From Algoriphagus pacificus (GTDB lineage: Bacteria > Bacteroidota > Bacteroidia > Cytophagales > Cyclobacteriaceae), in the NCBI RefSeq assembly GCF_017254845.1, contig NZ_JAFKCU010000002.1, positions 1 through 64,000 of the forward strand: a stretch of 64,000 nt of DNA, read 5' to 3'. Position numbers and translations under genes: made by a program. Of the stretch, positions 36,097 through 44,530 are shown one piece after another; the first letter of the stretch is position 1; every line of letters begins with the position of its first letter. Under the pieces are notes generated by a model. That model was given only the letters and a program-made list of their open reading frames with translations. It did no database searches and was not told the origin of the DNA.

Positions 36097-37263
36097 TCAG
36101 ACCTTCTTATAAACTATCAATCCAATAAAAACCAAAACCACCAAAACGCCAATCATAATTGCTGTTCTCCAATAAAGAGTGTCAATCATTCCTTCCATTC
36201 TGTCAAAGGTCTTATCTAGACTATGATTTGTCAAAGTGGTCAAGTCCTCAAACGTAGCTTCCCGCTGGAGATTCAATTGTTTGGTAAATTCTTCCAATAC
36301 AATTGCTCGTTCATTTTTGATTTCATCCAAGATAATTTCCCGCTCGATTCGCAATGCCCGAATGACGGCCAATCTTTCCTTACTGATATCCTTAAAGGCT
36401 TCCAAACGCTGTTTTTCGATTAATTCCGGGCTTGATTCCAGAACCAAGATGGATCTTTCCAATAAATTGGAGAGGGAATCGAAACGACTGGTTAAAGCTG
36501 GAGAGTTCATTGCCTGATTGATCAAATATTCGGTTTCCCAGCGAACTTGTTTTGGCAAGACTTCCATGTAGGAACTGATCTGAGAACGCATTTCATCCAA
36601 ACTTTGGGACATGTCTGAGGCCAAAGCTTTAAATGTCACTTTTTCTACATTTTGGATTTTGGCCATCAAGGGGATGGTTGATTGGCGGACAAAATAGGAG
36701 CTGGTGAGCGGATGCTCTTCGGCAAAATCTGTCACGATTTTAGTCCCCTCTGAAATATCATTATCAGGGACCAAATTTCGGCCAATTTCAAGCAAGTCCT
36801 TCCAAAGTAAGTCCAGAGTATTCAAGGCAATTTGCTGATGGTCACCAAATAAATCCTTACCGGCACCTGTATCAAAATATAATTTCATTTGGTAAGTAAA
36901 GACAGCCATATCAATGTATCCTAGAAAAGCATCTGAACTATATATAGCCTCACTTGCTATGGGGATGGCGTTTATTTTCCAGGTTAAAGCTTCTTGATCG
37001 ATGGATGAATCAGGAGATTGTTGAATTATACTGTCTGCAGACTCGGTTATGGATCTTGCGAACTTATAAAAGAAATCATTCATCGTCTCCCGCAACTCAA
37101 GCGGAGAGATTTCTATGTTTCCACCACCTGGACCAACTGATATTTGTTTCTTTTTCTGAGCGAAAGCCTCTGTGGCAAATATTAGAAGAAAGAAAAGTGC
37201 CCAATAAATCGAAGGAGATTGATTAAAAAAAGTAGAATTCCTATTGTAATGTGGAGGTATCAT
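36097..37263 (-). CDS. Hypothetical secreted protein with coiled coil and C-terminal membrane anchor
   Basis: A 388-residue protein with a signal peptide (YWALFFLLIFATEAFAQ) and a mature part that begins with the polar segment KKKQISVGPGGGNIEIS. The middle is all-helical with a long charged coiled coil (about 275-355: KDISKERLAVIRALRIERE, KNERAIVLEEFTKQLN). A final transmembrane helix (IMIGVLVVLVFIGLIVY) and a KKV tail follow. It is thus probably a periplasmic protein anchored at its C-terminus. The helical arrangement resembles chemoreceptor stalks only superficially. Family not recognised. Confidence 0.6.
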   Translation of the reverse strand: MIPPHYNRNSTFFNQSPSIYWALFFLLIFATEAFAQKKKQISVGPGGGNIEISPLELRETMNDFFYKFARSITESADSIIQQSPDSSIDQEALTWKINAIPIASEAIYSSDAFLGYIDMAVFTYQMKLYFDTGAGKDLFGDHQQIALNTLDLLWKDLLEIGRNLVPDNDISEGTKIVTDFAEEHPLTSSYFVRQSTIPLMAKIQNVEKVTFKALASDMSQSLDEMRSQISSYMEVLPKQVRWETEYLINQAMNSPALTSRFDSLSNLLERSILVLESSPELIEKQRLEAFKDISKERLAVIRALRIEREIILDEIKNERAIVLEEFTKQLNLQREATFEDLTTLTNHSLDKTFDRMEGMIDTLYWRTAIMIGVLVVLVFIGLIVYKKV

Positions 37264-37562
37264 GGCCTTGCCTTAAAATAGTTTGATAGTTTATCTGGAC
37301 TTAAAAGGAACCCTTGCTTTCAGCTTGATAGAATAGGTATTATTGAATTTAATATGTCAAAAGATTAGAGTAGGATCACTTTCACTTCAAGTTTTTAAAA
37401 CTCGAAGCCCAAACAAATTTCTAGAATTTCCTAAAACATTTCTTTTAATCCAATTCCAAGGAATTAAAATCCTAGAGCCTATGAGATGGATATTTATTCT
37501 TATGAATCAGTTTTGTTGGGAATAGTTAAGGTTTTGAATATCTTAACTAATAACTAGATAGT

Positions 37563-37775
37563 ATGAAGGCTTTAAAACTTATTTCAAAGATTGCAGGGAT
37601 ACTTTGGATGGTGTTTTTCGGGATTTCCGCGTTTTTCACCCTGAAAAATCAAACCTTTGATTTTTCAAGTTTTTATGGCTTTGGCTATTTCCTTGGAATG
37701 CTGCTAGCATTGTTGGTCATAATATCAATTGGATTCTTTTTATTCAAATGGGGTTCAAAAAAGCTAGGAGTGTAA
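37563..37775 (+). CDS. Small two-helix membrane protein
   Basis: A 70-residue protein with two predicted membrane helices (IAGILWMVFFGISAFFTL and FLGMLLALLVIISIGFFLFKW) and a basic C-terminus. It stands alone between minus-strand genes. No family was recognised. Confidence 0.5.
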   Translation: MKALKLISKIAGILWMVFFGISAFFTLKNQTFDFSSFYGFGYFLGMLLALLVIISIGFFLFKWGSKKLGV

Positions 37776-37884
37776 GGTTTTTGGAGAAATAAAAAAAATC
37801 GTTTTACGATTGTAAAACTATAAAAACCAAAAAACCAGGAATCCAACCTTTTGTACTAATTTGACAAAGAAGTTCTTTTGTTTT

Positions 37885-38697
37885 TTATTCAGATTTATTT
37901 TTTAGCTCTGTTCGAATTATTCCTAAAATCTGTTCTATTTTTTCTTTCAGTCCGATAGATTGAATGTTTGCATTTCTACAATAGGCATTAGACCAAAGTA
38001 AATAATTGGAAATAGTGATATCGTTTAAGTATTTTCTATATTCTGATTCACTATTTTCTCCAGTAATTTTAAAATCATCAGTTGTTTTATTGTCAGAAAG
38101 CCTATAAACATTCATCAATTCATCTTCTGAACTATTTCCTCTCATCTTTCTTTGATTAAAGTTTTGCCGGCAATATTCATAGTAATAGGTAGTGTTATGG
38201 GTGACTAAAAGTTGCTCTTCCTCAACGACTTTTTGAACTGTGTTTTTCCAATTGGATAAATGTATTTTTAGTTCTGGATTTTGTATTAAGTATAATTTGC
38301 CTGAATTCAAGATTTCTTGTATTACGCCATCAGGTCCATCGAAAGTTGGATTTTTAAAAGTCCTTGTAATATGAAGTCTTATGGTATCTAAAGGCACACC
38401 CTCTATTCCATTATCGATGTATGAAAAGAGTTCATTAATTGATGACAGAATTGCAAACCGCATTTCTATTTTTTCATTTACTTCTTTTAAATTTTCCTCA
38501 TATTCATTTTCAAGTTGAGATAATAAAGCAACTTCTTGCTTTGAATTGTTTTTGTCTATATTCCAATTGTTTACTTGAACAGCCAATAGGATTCCAACCA
38601 TTACAAGAACAATTTCCCCAATTGCATATTTAAAATACTTGCCAGTCTTACCATCTGAAAGTAAGTTTTGCCTAATTTTTCTAAAGAATTTTATCAT
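37885..38697 (-). CDS. DUF6090-type membrane protein (copy 2)
   Basis: A 270-residue protein starting MIKFFRKIRQNLLSDGKTGKYFKYAIGEIVLVMVGILLAVQVNNW, the same opening as the gene at 35174-35905, with one membrane helix near residues 25-42. The rest is helical and polar (LSQLENEYEENLKEVNEKIEM) and differs from copy 1. The frame extends 17 codons upstream, but the conserved ATG at 38697 is used. Confidence 0.78.
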   Translation of the reverse strand: MIKFFRKIRQNLLSDGKTGKYFKYAIGEIVLVMVGILLAVQVNNWNIDKNNSKQEVALLSQLENEYEENLKEVNEKIEMRFAILSSINELFSYIDNGIEGVPLDTIRLHITRTFKNPTFDGPDGVIQEILNSGKLYLIQNPELKIHLSNWKNTVQKVVEEEQLLVTHNTTYYYEYCRQNFNQRKMRGNSSEDELMNVYRLSDNKTTDDFKITGENSESEYRKYLNDITISNYLLWSNAYCRNANIQSIGLKEKIEQILGIIRTELKNKSE

Positions 38698-39161
38698 TGA
38701 ATATTGGTTGGTGTAATAATTCGCAACGTTTATATAAGCCACGTGCAATTAGCGTATTGATTTACTATCTAATTGGATTATAGTGGATTAGTTGTTATTG
38801 AATTCAAATTAGGGATTTTGGGAGTTCCCTCCCTATCCTGTCGCAAAAGTTTTTGGATTTAAAATCTCCTTCATATTGATGAAAATTCCCTTTGAAAGAT
38901 TGGTGGGATGCTCAATTAGTTCTAAGTGTTCAGGGAGTTGTGTCCAGTTTGCAGTGGTAAAATCAGGTCATTTCGAAGGAGGTAAGACTTAGAAATTTCT
39001 TTGAATATGCACAAAGGCTGAAAAATGTAAGCCTCCGGAGTCGAACAGACCTCGGAGGTTTTTTATGATTCCTGAAACTTAAATTTTTAATTCTATACAG
39101 TAAATAAAACTTTGAATTTTTAATTTAAGTCTTAGTTTTAGGAAATCTTTTTTCTTTCGGC
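38698..39161. other. Gene-free region before the CPBP protease gene
   Basis: 464 bases without a recognisable gene. The only structure noted is the terminator-like hairpin at 39029-39066, a near copy of that at 34163-34199. Confidence 0.5.
39029..39066 (+). terminator. Terminator-like hairpin, second copy
   Basis: AAGCCTCCGGAG ... CCTCGGAGG followed by TTTTTT. It has no obvious gene directly upstream on the plus strand. Confidence 0.55.
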
Positions 39162-39803
39162 ATGAAAATCTTTTACAAACTACTGGACTTTTTAAAGAAT
39201 CCTGAAAAAGCACCTGCTTACCAACCAATGAAGTTTTCGGAATTTTTTGGACTCTTAATTCTAGCGATTATAGTAGTAGTTCCATACGCTTATATTTTAG
39301 AATTCATGGGAATGGATCAATTTGAAAATGGACTGGGAGATTTGTTAAAAGAAAATAAATGGATTATTGCCATTTTCGGAATAGTGCTTGCCCCTCTTAT
39401 CGAAGAACCTATTTTCAGGCTTCATTTGGATTTAAAAATTACCTCCATTTGGTATAGTTTGGGCCTTTCTCTATTATTTGCGATGGCTATATGGTTCCCA
39501 ATTATTTTTATAGGGTACATGATCTTTTTACTTATCAGAGTAAGTAGTGATAATCCCCCACCACTAAAATTTGTAGTATATTTTTCGGCTGCATTTTTTG
39601 GCCTAGTTCACATTACCAATTTCAAGGATTTTGATTACGGCCAGTATTTCTATTATATACCTTTTTTAGTTGCAATTCAGTTTTGGATAGGATTAGTATT
39701 GAGTTATATCAGACTTAATCATGGTATGAAATGGGCCATCTTATTCCATGGGGTCTACAATACGATCTTTATTTTACCAGCGATTTACTTTTATGAGCCG
39801 TAA
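39162..39803 (+). CDS. CPBP-family intramembrane metalloprotease
   Basis: A 213-residue membrane protein with about six helices. The three conserved CPBP (CAAX protease and bacteriocin-processing) motifs are present: EEPIFR (EExxxR, about residue 81), FFGLVHITNF (FxxxH, about 149) and ILFHGVYNT (His near 199). It is a predicted glutamate intramembrane protease; bacterial members process peptides or give bacteriocin immunity, and this substrate is unknown. Confidence 0.88.
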   Translation: MKIFYKLLDFLKNPEKAPAYQPMKFSEFFGLLILAIIVVVPYAYILEFMGMDQFENGLGDLLKENKWIIAIFGIVLAPLIEEPIFRLHLDLKITSIWYSLGLSLLFAMAIWFPIIFIGYMIFLLIRVSSDNPPPLKFVVYFSAAFFGLVHITNFKDFDYGQYFYYIPFLVAIQFWIGLVLSYIRLNHGMKWAILFHGVYNTIFILPAIYFYEP

Positions 39804-39876
39804 AAAAAAATGGAGTTTATTTTTCATCACTTTGAATCAAAATTCATTTCTAAATTTTGATTACTCTGATTTCAAT

Positions 39877-39996
39877 TCAACTACACTGACCCAATAGGAA
39901 GAAGATAAGCACAAATACCAAGATGGTTCCAAGGCATCCGCCGCCTAATTTGTAAGCGCCATAGCCTGCGATAAGTGTTTTAAAGAAATTGTTCAT
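39877..39996 (-). CDS. 39-residue small membrane protein
   Basis: A very small protein starting MNNFFKTLIAGYGAYKLGGGC with one hydrophobic helix (LGTILVFVLIFFLLGQC). The Gly-rich motif and helix look like a conserved Bacteroidota microprotein. The frame continues 36 codons upstream, but that part is not similar to protein and the ATG at 39996 fits best. Function unknown. Confidence 0.6.
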   Translation of the reverse strand: MNNFFKTLIAGYGAYKLGGGCLGTILVFVLIFFLLGQCS

Positions 39997-40159
39997 GGTG
40001 TGGTGTTGAGTATTAAATGATAGATACAAATACACCATTTCACAAGTTGTGCCAAGCCATTTCCCATTTGTAAGCCGTTTAAAACAGCAAATACTGACTT
40101 TCATGTTTTACAATGAGTAAAGAATATCTCAAGTTGAGAAGCTTATTAATTCCCAGTTT

Positions 40160-40687
40160 GAGATCTTTATTCTCGAAGTAGGATCAGAAGATTTGTACTC
40201 TAAAAAAATCAAGAACAGAGGATTTTAACTTTGTCACTTTTTGGCGGCCAAAAAGTAACCAAAAAGCCCTGAGCCTCGATTTTTTCTTTCCTCTGAAAAC
40301 ATTATTTATTCATTTTAAACAGAAAGACAGCGGAGTTTTGTACTGCATTTCACACCTAAAAATGACTGGATCTCACCTGCCCAACTTGCTGTCCCACGCC
40401 TAAAATCTTCCACTGGAAGATTTATTAACGTCGTGTACCCTCGCGAGCTAAGTCATTTTCTTAACGGTGTTCTATTCAGTCCAAAACCGAAAATATCGAA
40501 AGGCTCACAGCTCCGAATGACAGCCTCTGGGAACTCTCAATGCTCGGGGTTACTTGATTTGACTAGATGAAGTCTCGAAGTGTTTCCAGAAGATTTGTTT
40601 TCTTAAAAATCATGTTCTTTTTCCAAATATCCCGGATTAAAAATCCTACGATCACAGTTCAGGATTACAAATCTTAAACAGAAGGGG
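40160..40687. repeat. Repeat-rich intergenic region with long direct repeat, copy 1
   Basis: Bases 40221-40527 are repeated with few changes at 41343-41648 in the same orientation. The repeat contains the perfect palindrome TTTTTGGCGGCCAAAAA and a TCTTCCACTGGAAGA palindrome. Bases 40569-40681 belong to the dispersed CCCGGATT/CAGGATT family. No gene was recognised from 39997 to 40687. Confidence 0.85.
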
Positions 40688-41119
40688 CTATTTTTCTAGA
40701 AGCTCGTTTGATTCGCTTCGGATGGTATTATTGTTCTTCATAAAATCCAGTTGGTAAAAGACCTCGGTTTTTACATTACCATTTTCTGTTTTTGCCGGTG
40801 TCCAAGGGTTTGGGTTCTTCTTTATCAGGTTATACGCATACTCATCATAACCTTGACCAATCCCTCTCCAGATTTTTGGGTTTTGAATTATCCCATTTTC
40901 ATCGACTATGAATACCAGAGTCACCTTAGTGTCTTTTTTTGAATTGTAAGGAGCTTTCTTACCCAGTTTTTCATTATTTTCTTTCAGCCAAGAAGTGAAT
41001 TCTTCACTTGGTTCTGGTTTGTAGATTAAATCAGAACTTAGATAATTGTAGACCTTATCTGATTGCGCATGTATGCTAATCGAGATGCTTAGGAATGCGA
41101 AAAGGAAAAAGATTTTCAT
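40688..41119 (-). CDS. Secreted TonB C-terminal domain protein
   Basis: A 143-residue protein with a signal peptide (FFLFAFLSISISIHAQ) and a C-terminal TonB-like domain (about 65-130): VTLVFIVDENGIIQNPKIWRGIG, then the helix DEYAYNLIKKNPNPWTPA and a closing VFYQLDF strand. There is no membrane-anchored proline-rich region, so it is not a full TonB. Such short proteins are common in Bacteroidota and their role is unclear. Confidence 0.78.
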   Translation of the reverse strand: MKIFFLFAFLSISISIHAQSDKVYNYLSSDLIYKPEPSEEFTSWLKENNEKLGKKAPYNSKKDTKVTLVFIVDENGIIQNPKIWRGIGQGYDEYAYNLIKKNPNPWTPAKTENGNVKTEVFYQLDFMKNNNTIRSESNELLEK

Positions 41120-41645
41120 GTAAAATTTATTGATCTATATGACTGTTGAACTGACTAAAAAACAATAGCAATCTCGTTGGATTACCAGCAAAATAAAAGC
41201 TTCTTAGATAAATTAATTTTTAATTTTTGAGGTCTAGAAATGATCTTTTCTAATATCCGGATTTTCGAGTCTAAATTATAATCGTGGATAAAATTGCGAA
41301 GCTTGATCGAATGATTTGTAATCTTAAAAATCCTGAACAGGGGATTTTAACTTTGTCACTTTTTGGCGGCCAAAAAGTAACCAAAAAGCCCTGAGCCTCG
41401 ATATTTTCTTTCCGCTGAATACATTTTTTTTCATTTTAAACAGAAAGACAGCGGAATTTTGTATTTCATTTCACACCTAAAAATGACTGGATCTCACCTG
41501 CCCAACTTGCTGTCCCACGCCTAAAATCTTCCACTGGAAGATTTATTAACGTCGTGTACCTTCGCGAGCTAAGTCATTTTCTTAACGGTGTTCTATTCAG
41601 TACAAAACCGAAAATCCCGAAAGGCTCACAGCTCCGGATTACAGC
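41120..41645. repeat. Intergenic region with long direct repeat, copy 2
   Basis: No gene. Bases 41343-41648 are the second copy of the roughly 306-base repeat at 40221-40527. A truncated member of the dispersed repeat family lies at 41282-41340. Confidence 0.85.
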
Positions 41646-42150
41646 CTCCGACTGAGACTGCTCACTGCGACTGCTTACTTCCAACTTCCTCCATCATTTC
41701 GGCCTTCTCACCTTCCTCCGGTAGACAGGCTTTAGCTTTCTGACTTTAGCTTTCTGACTTATTACTTACCTTCTAAAACCCTTTAGGAAAGTAAGCTTCC
41801 GACTGCGACTGTTCACTGAGACTGCCAACTTTCAACTTCCTCCATCATTTCGGCCTTCTCACCTTCCTCCGGCAGGCAGACTTTCAGCTTTCAGACTTTA
41901 GCTTTCAGACTTATTACTTACCTTTTAACACCCTTTGGAAAGTAAGCCTCCGACTGCGACTGTTCACTGAGACTGCCAACTTCCAACTTCCTCCATCATT
42001 TCGGCCTTCTCACCTTCCTCCGGTAGGCAGACTTTCAGCTTTCAGACTTTAGCTTTCAGACTTATTACTTACCTTCTCACACCCTTTGGAAAGTAAGCTT
42101 CCGACTGCGACTGTTCACTGAGACTGCCAACTACCAATTTTATCTTCCTT
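41646..42150. repeat. 151-bp tandem repeat, three copies and part of a fourth
   Basis: Copies start at about 41646, 41797, 41948 and 42099, each 151 bases apart. Each unit contains GACTGCGACTGTTCACTGAG-type sequence with 6-7 base periodicity, a CCTCCGGTAGGCAG element and a CTTTCAGCTTTCAGACTTT stretch. The last copy stops 4 bases before the DUF6266-type gene stop codon. No coding potential noted. Confidence 0.9.
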
Positions 42151-42153
42151 TCT

Positions 42154-42798
42154 TTAAACCCTTCCCAAGTACATAGAATCAGATATCACAACTTTTTTGT
42201 TATTCAGAGATCTATGAAAAACCAAGTAAACTTCCCATTCCATTTCCGACTTTTCCCCTTCAAGTGCAGCCAAAGCTTGTAAGTCTCTTCTTCTTCCAGC
42301 TTCCTTGATCCAGACATGCTTTTGTGATTCAGGCTGGTTTAAAAGAATCATCACAGAATCGCCTTCATTGGCATTTCCTTCTGCTGAGTTGTATTTCCAT
42401 GAAATTGTAATTCCATCTGCGTTACGTACTGCCAAAGGGGCTTCAGCTCCCAAAAGAATCCCCTTGCTGATTTGTAAATAAGCAGGATTGATTCGTGGAT
42501 TAGCTGTATGGTTATACCCTTTGGTGGATACATTGGTATGAGCCCAATTCACTCCGGTCTTTTGATCTAAAAAGTTTTGGTAACCAAAATCTAGAACTCT
42601 GGAAAGTGGTCGAAGATAGGCATTCACTTCAGCCATTCGGTTTTGATATACTTTTTGAAGAGGAGTGGGGTTGGTTCCGTTTTTATGGGGAGCCCGGGGC
42701 AAACTTCTCATAATGATTTTGCCATTGAGTTTGTAAAAAGTAAAACCTCCCACTTTTCCTTGAGGCTGAATTACACTGGAATCTGAAAGAGTAGCCAT
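42154..42798 (-). CDS. DUF6266-type protein
   Basis: A 214-residue protein with QGKVGGFTFYKLNGKIIMRSLP at the N-terminus, the signature of the DUF6266 family of Bacteroidota, proteins of unknown function that are often multi-copy. A KNGTNPTPLQKVYQNRM segment follows and the C-terminal half is beta-rich (WEVYLVFHRSL). No signal peptide is visible. It abuts the 151-bp tandem repeat on its 3' side. Confidence 0.7.
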   Translation of the reverse strand: MATLSDSSVIQPQGKVGGFTFYKLNGKIIMRSLPRAPHKNGTNPTPLQKVYQNRMAEVNAYLRPLSRVLDFGYQNFLDQKTGVNWAHTNVSTKGYNHTANPRINPAYLQISKGILLGAEAPLAVRNADGITISWKYNSAEGNANEGDSVMILLNQPESQKHVWIKEAGRRRDLQALAALEGEKSEMEWEVYLVFHRSLNNKKVVISDSMYLGRV

Positions 42799-43258
42799 AC
42801 TTATTCTAGTTTAAATTTGAACTATAAACAAAGTAATAATAAATCTTTAGATACCAAATAATTAAGTATCTACTAGTCATTCTTTTAACAGTCTTTTTAT
42901 AAGGTAAAAGCAATTTTTATTTGTATAAAATTTACTTAAACCCTGTATAAACCTTGGATAAACCCTATAGATTAAAGGCATTTCATCAATATTCTCCCCT
43001 TGGAAAAGTTTGGGATAGAGGGAGGGTGATATTGGCGGAGGTAAATAGAATATATTTTATCCTGGTTTCTGTTATGAAGCCCGCTCTTCGAGACCCGATA
43101 AATATCGCGGTTGTAATCTCGAAGTTCGATCAGAAGATTTGTAATCTTAAAAATCGTGTCTTTTTCAATAAATCCCGGATTAAAAATCCTAGGAACTAAG
43201 TTCAGGATTGCAAATCCTGAACAGCGGATTAATAGAATATATTTTATCCTGGCTTATG
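42799..43258. repeat. Gene-free region with a full dispersed repeat
   Basis: No gene. Bases 43081-43227 carry a complete member of the roughly 150-base dispersed family, ending in the palindrome TTCAGGATTGCAAATCCTGAA. The phrase AATAGAATATATTTTATCCTGG occurs at 43044 and again near 43231, bracketing the element. Confidence 0.75.
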
Positions 43259-43516
43259 TTATGAAGTCTCTTGAATACTGCTTTGGGCTAATTGGCTTGA
43301 TGGGGTATTAGATTGATCGAGCAATTGTTGTTTGGAAATATGAGCCGCTAAAAGTTCAAAGAAGTATTGCCTATTGCTTACATCTAGATGCGTTTTATCT
43401 AACTGTGAAAGTTCGAGCATCCAGCATTGGTACATTTCCCAGAGGTACATACTGATGTCTTGATCTGAGTAGTATTCGAATAGGGCATTTTCGGAATGGT
43501 CAAATGAAAGTGTCAT
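43259..43516 (-). CDS. Hypothetical protein, 85 residues
   Basis: A short ORF with acidic, helical composition (ENALFEYYSDQDISMYLWEMYQCWMLE is typical of its first part) and a Ser/Gln-rich tail. No signal peptide and no recognised family. Accepted because the composition is protein-like and no other gene competes; it could be spurious. Confidence 0.4.
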   Translation of the reverse strand: MTLSFDHSENALFEYYSDQDISMYLWEMYQCWMLELSQLDKTHLDVSNRQYFFELLAAHISKQQLLDQSNTPSSQLAQSSIQETS

Positions 43517-43828
43517 CTTGAATAAGCTTTGATGTATCTCAAATTATTTGATTTTAATAGGCTAAAGTATTCTTAGGAAGGATGTTTTAGAAGGTGAATT
43601 TGAATAAAGTATCACCTCTCCTAAAGTGATTTTCAAATTTGGTGTGGATGTTTGGGATCAGCTCTTGAGTTATATATGAATCAGCCATTTTACCCATCAT
43701 ACCGACATATTTTGTCTGAATATTTTCATCATTCCTGCTATATCCTTGCTCCATTCCCAGAAATGGAATAATTTAGTTAAAGGACTTAGCAGAGAATTTC
43801 CTATTTTTCCCATAACACTTAGCAGACT
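43517..43828. other. Gene-free region upstream of the HTH gene
   Basis: 312 bases with nothing recognised apart from AT-rich promoter-like sequence. Confidence 0.4.
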
Positions 43829-44239
43829 ATGAACGAGAAGATCCACCACGGCAGAAATATCAAGCGATTCAGGGAAATGATGGGCATCAAACAGGAGGCC
43901 TTGGCTTTTGAGCTAGGGGAGGACTGGTCCCAGAAGAAAATCAGCCTGCTGGAACAAAAAGAAGAAGTGGAGGATGAGTTACTTCGACAAGTGGCTAAGA
44001 TTTTAAAAGTGCCTGCTGAGGCAGTTAAAAATTTTTCAGAGGATGTGGCGATGCATATTTTCAACAATTCATTTGAAAGCCACGATAACTCTACTTTAAA
44101 TGCAATTAATAATTATTGTTCTTTCAATCCTTTAGACAAGCTTGTTGAGGCTTTAGAAGAAAACAAAAAGCTCTATGAGCGCCTCTTGGAATCGGAGCGG
44201 GAGAAGGTGGAGATTATGAAAAGGATGTTGGAGAAATAA
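43829..44239 (+). CDS. XRE-family helix-turn-helix protein
   Basis: A 136-residue protein with an N-terminal XRE-type HTH (about 8-65: GRNIKRFREMMGIKQEALAFELG, WSQKKISLLEQ, LLRQVAKILKVPAEAV), a polar linker and a C-terminal coiled coil (LDKLVEALEENKKLYERLLESEREK), probably for dimerisation. It is the only plus-strand gene next to the cassette array and reads toward it. No toxin gene is adjacent, so it is best called a regulator of unknown target. Confidence 0.85.
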   Translation: MNEKIHHGRNIKRFREMMGIKQEALAFELGEDWSQKKISLLEQKEEVEDELLRQVAKILKVPAEAVKNFSEDVAMHIFNNSFESHDNSTLNAINNYCSFNPLDKLVEALEENKKLYERLLESEREKVEIMKRMLEK

Positions 44240-44389
44240 GGGAATTTCTTTTGACTTCGATTTTTTTTGTTTGTTATAAAACTCCAAATTCTATAGGGTA
44301 ATAAAGCTTACTTGCCCTCGATCACTTTAAATTTCTACGCTTAATTAATTGATTTGACTGTAGCAAAATATGGTTTCTTTAATTATCTA

Positions 44390-44522
44390 TAACGGTTCTC
44401 AGCTATATGCAGGCAGGGATTCTAACCACTGAACAACTTAGAAAGAACTGACCTTTAAGTATAGCTCTTTCCTGTCCTACGAAGCACGAAACCCCTGCTT
44501 GCGTATAGGTGATGTTGGTGGC
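44390..44522 (-). repeat. attC-like site G (end of array)
   Basis: A long imperfect palindrome: 44403-44421 (CTATATGCAGGCAGGGATT) pairs with 44489-44508, and the outer AACGG (44391-44395) faces GATGTTGG. It lies just after the ABC ATPase gene on the minus strand. The shape, two short outer boxes with a paired stem and a variable centre of about 67 bases, is that of integron attC sites. Confidence 0.65.
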
Positions 44523-44530
44523 TGGTTTTC

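Noticed and set aside
41646-42150. CRISPR-like array
   Set aside because: The units are 151 bases long, adjacent and without distinct spacers; they are a plain tandem repeat, and no cas genes are present.
33322-42150. Prophage
   Set aside because: No capsid, tail, terminase or lysis genes; the region is repeats and small chromosomal-type genes.
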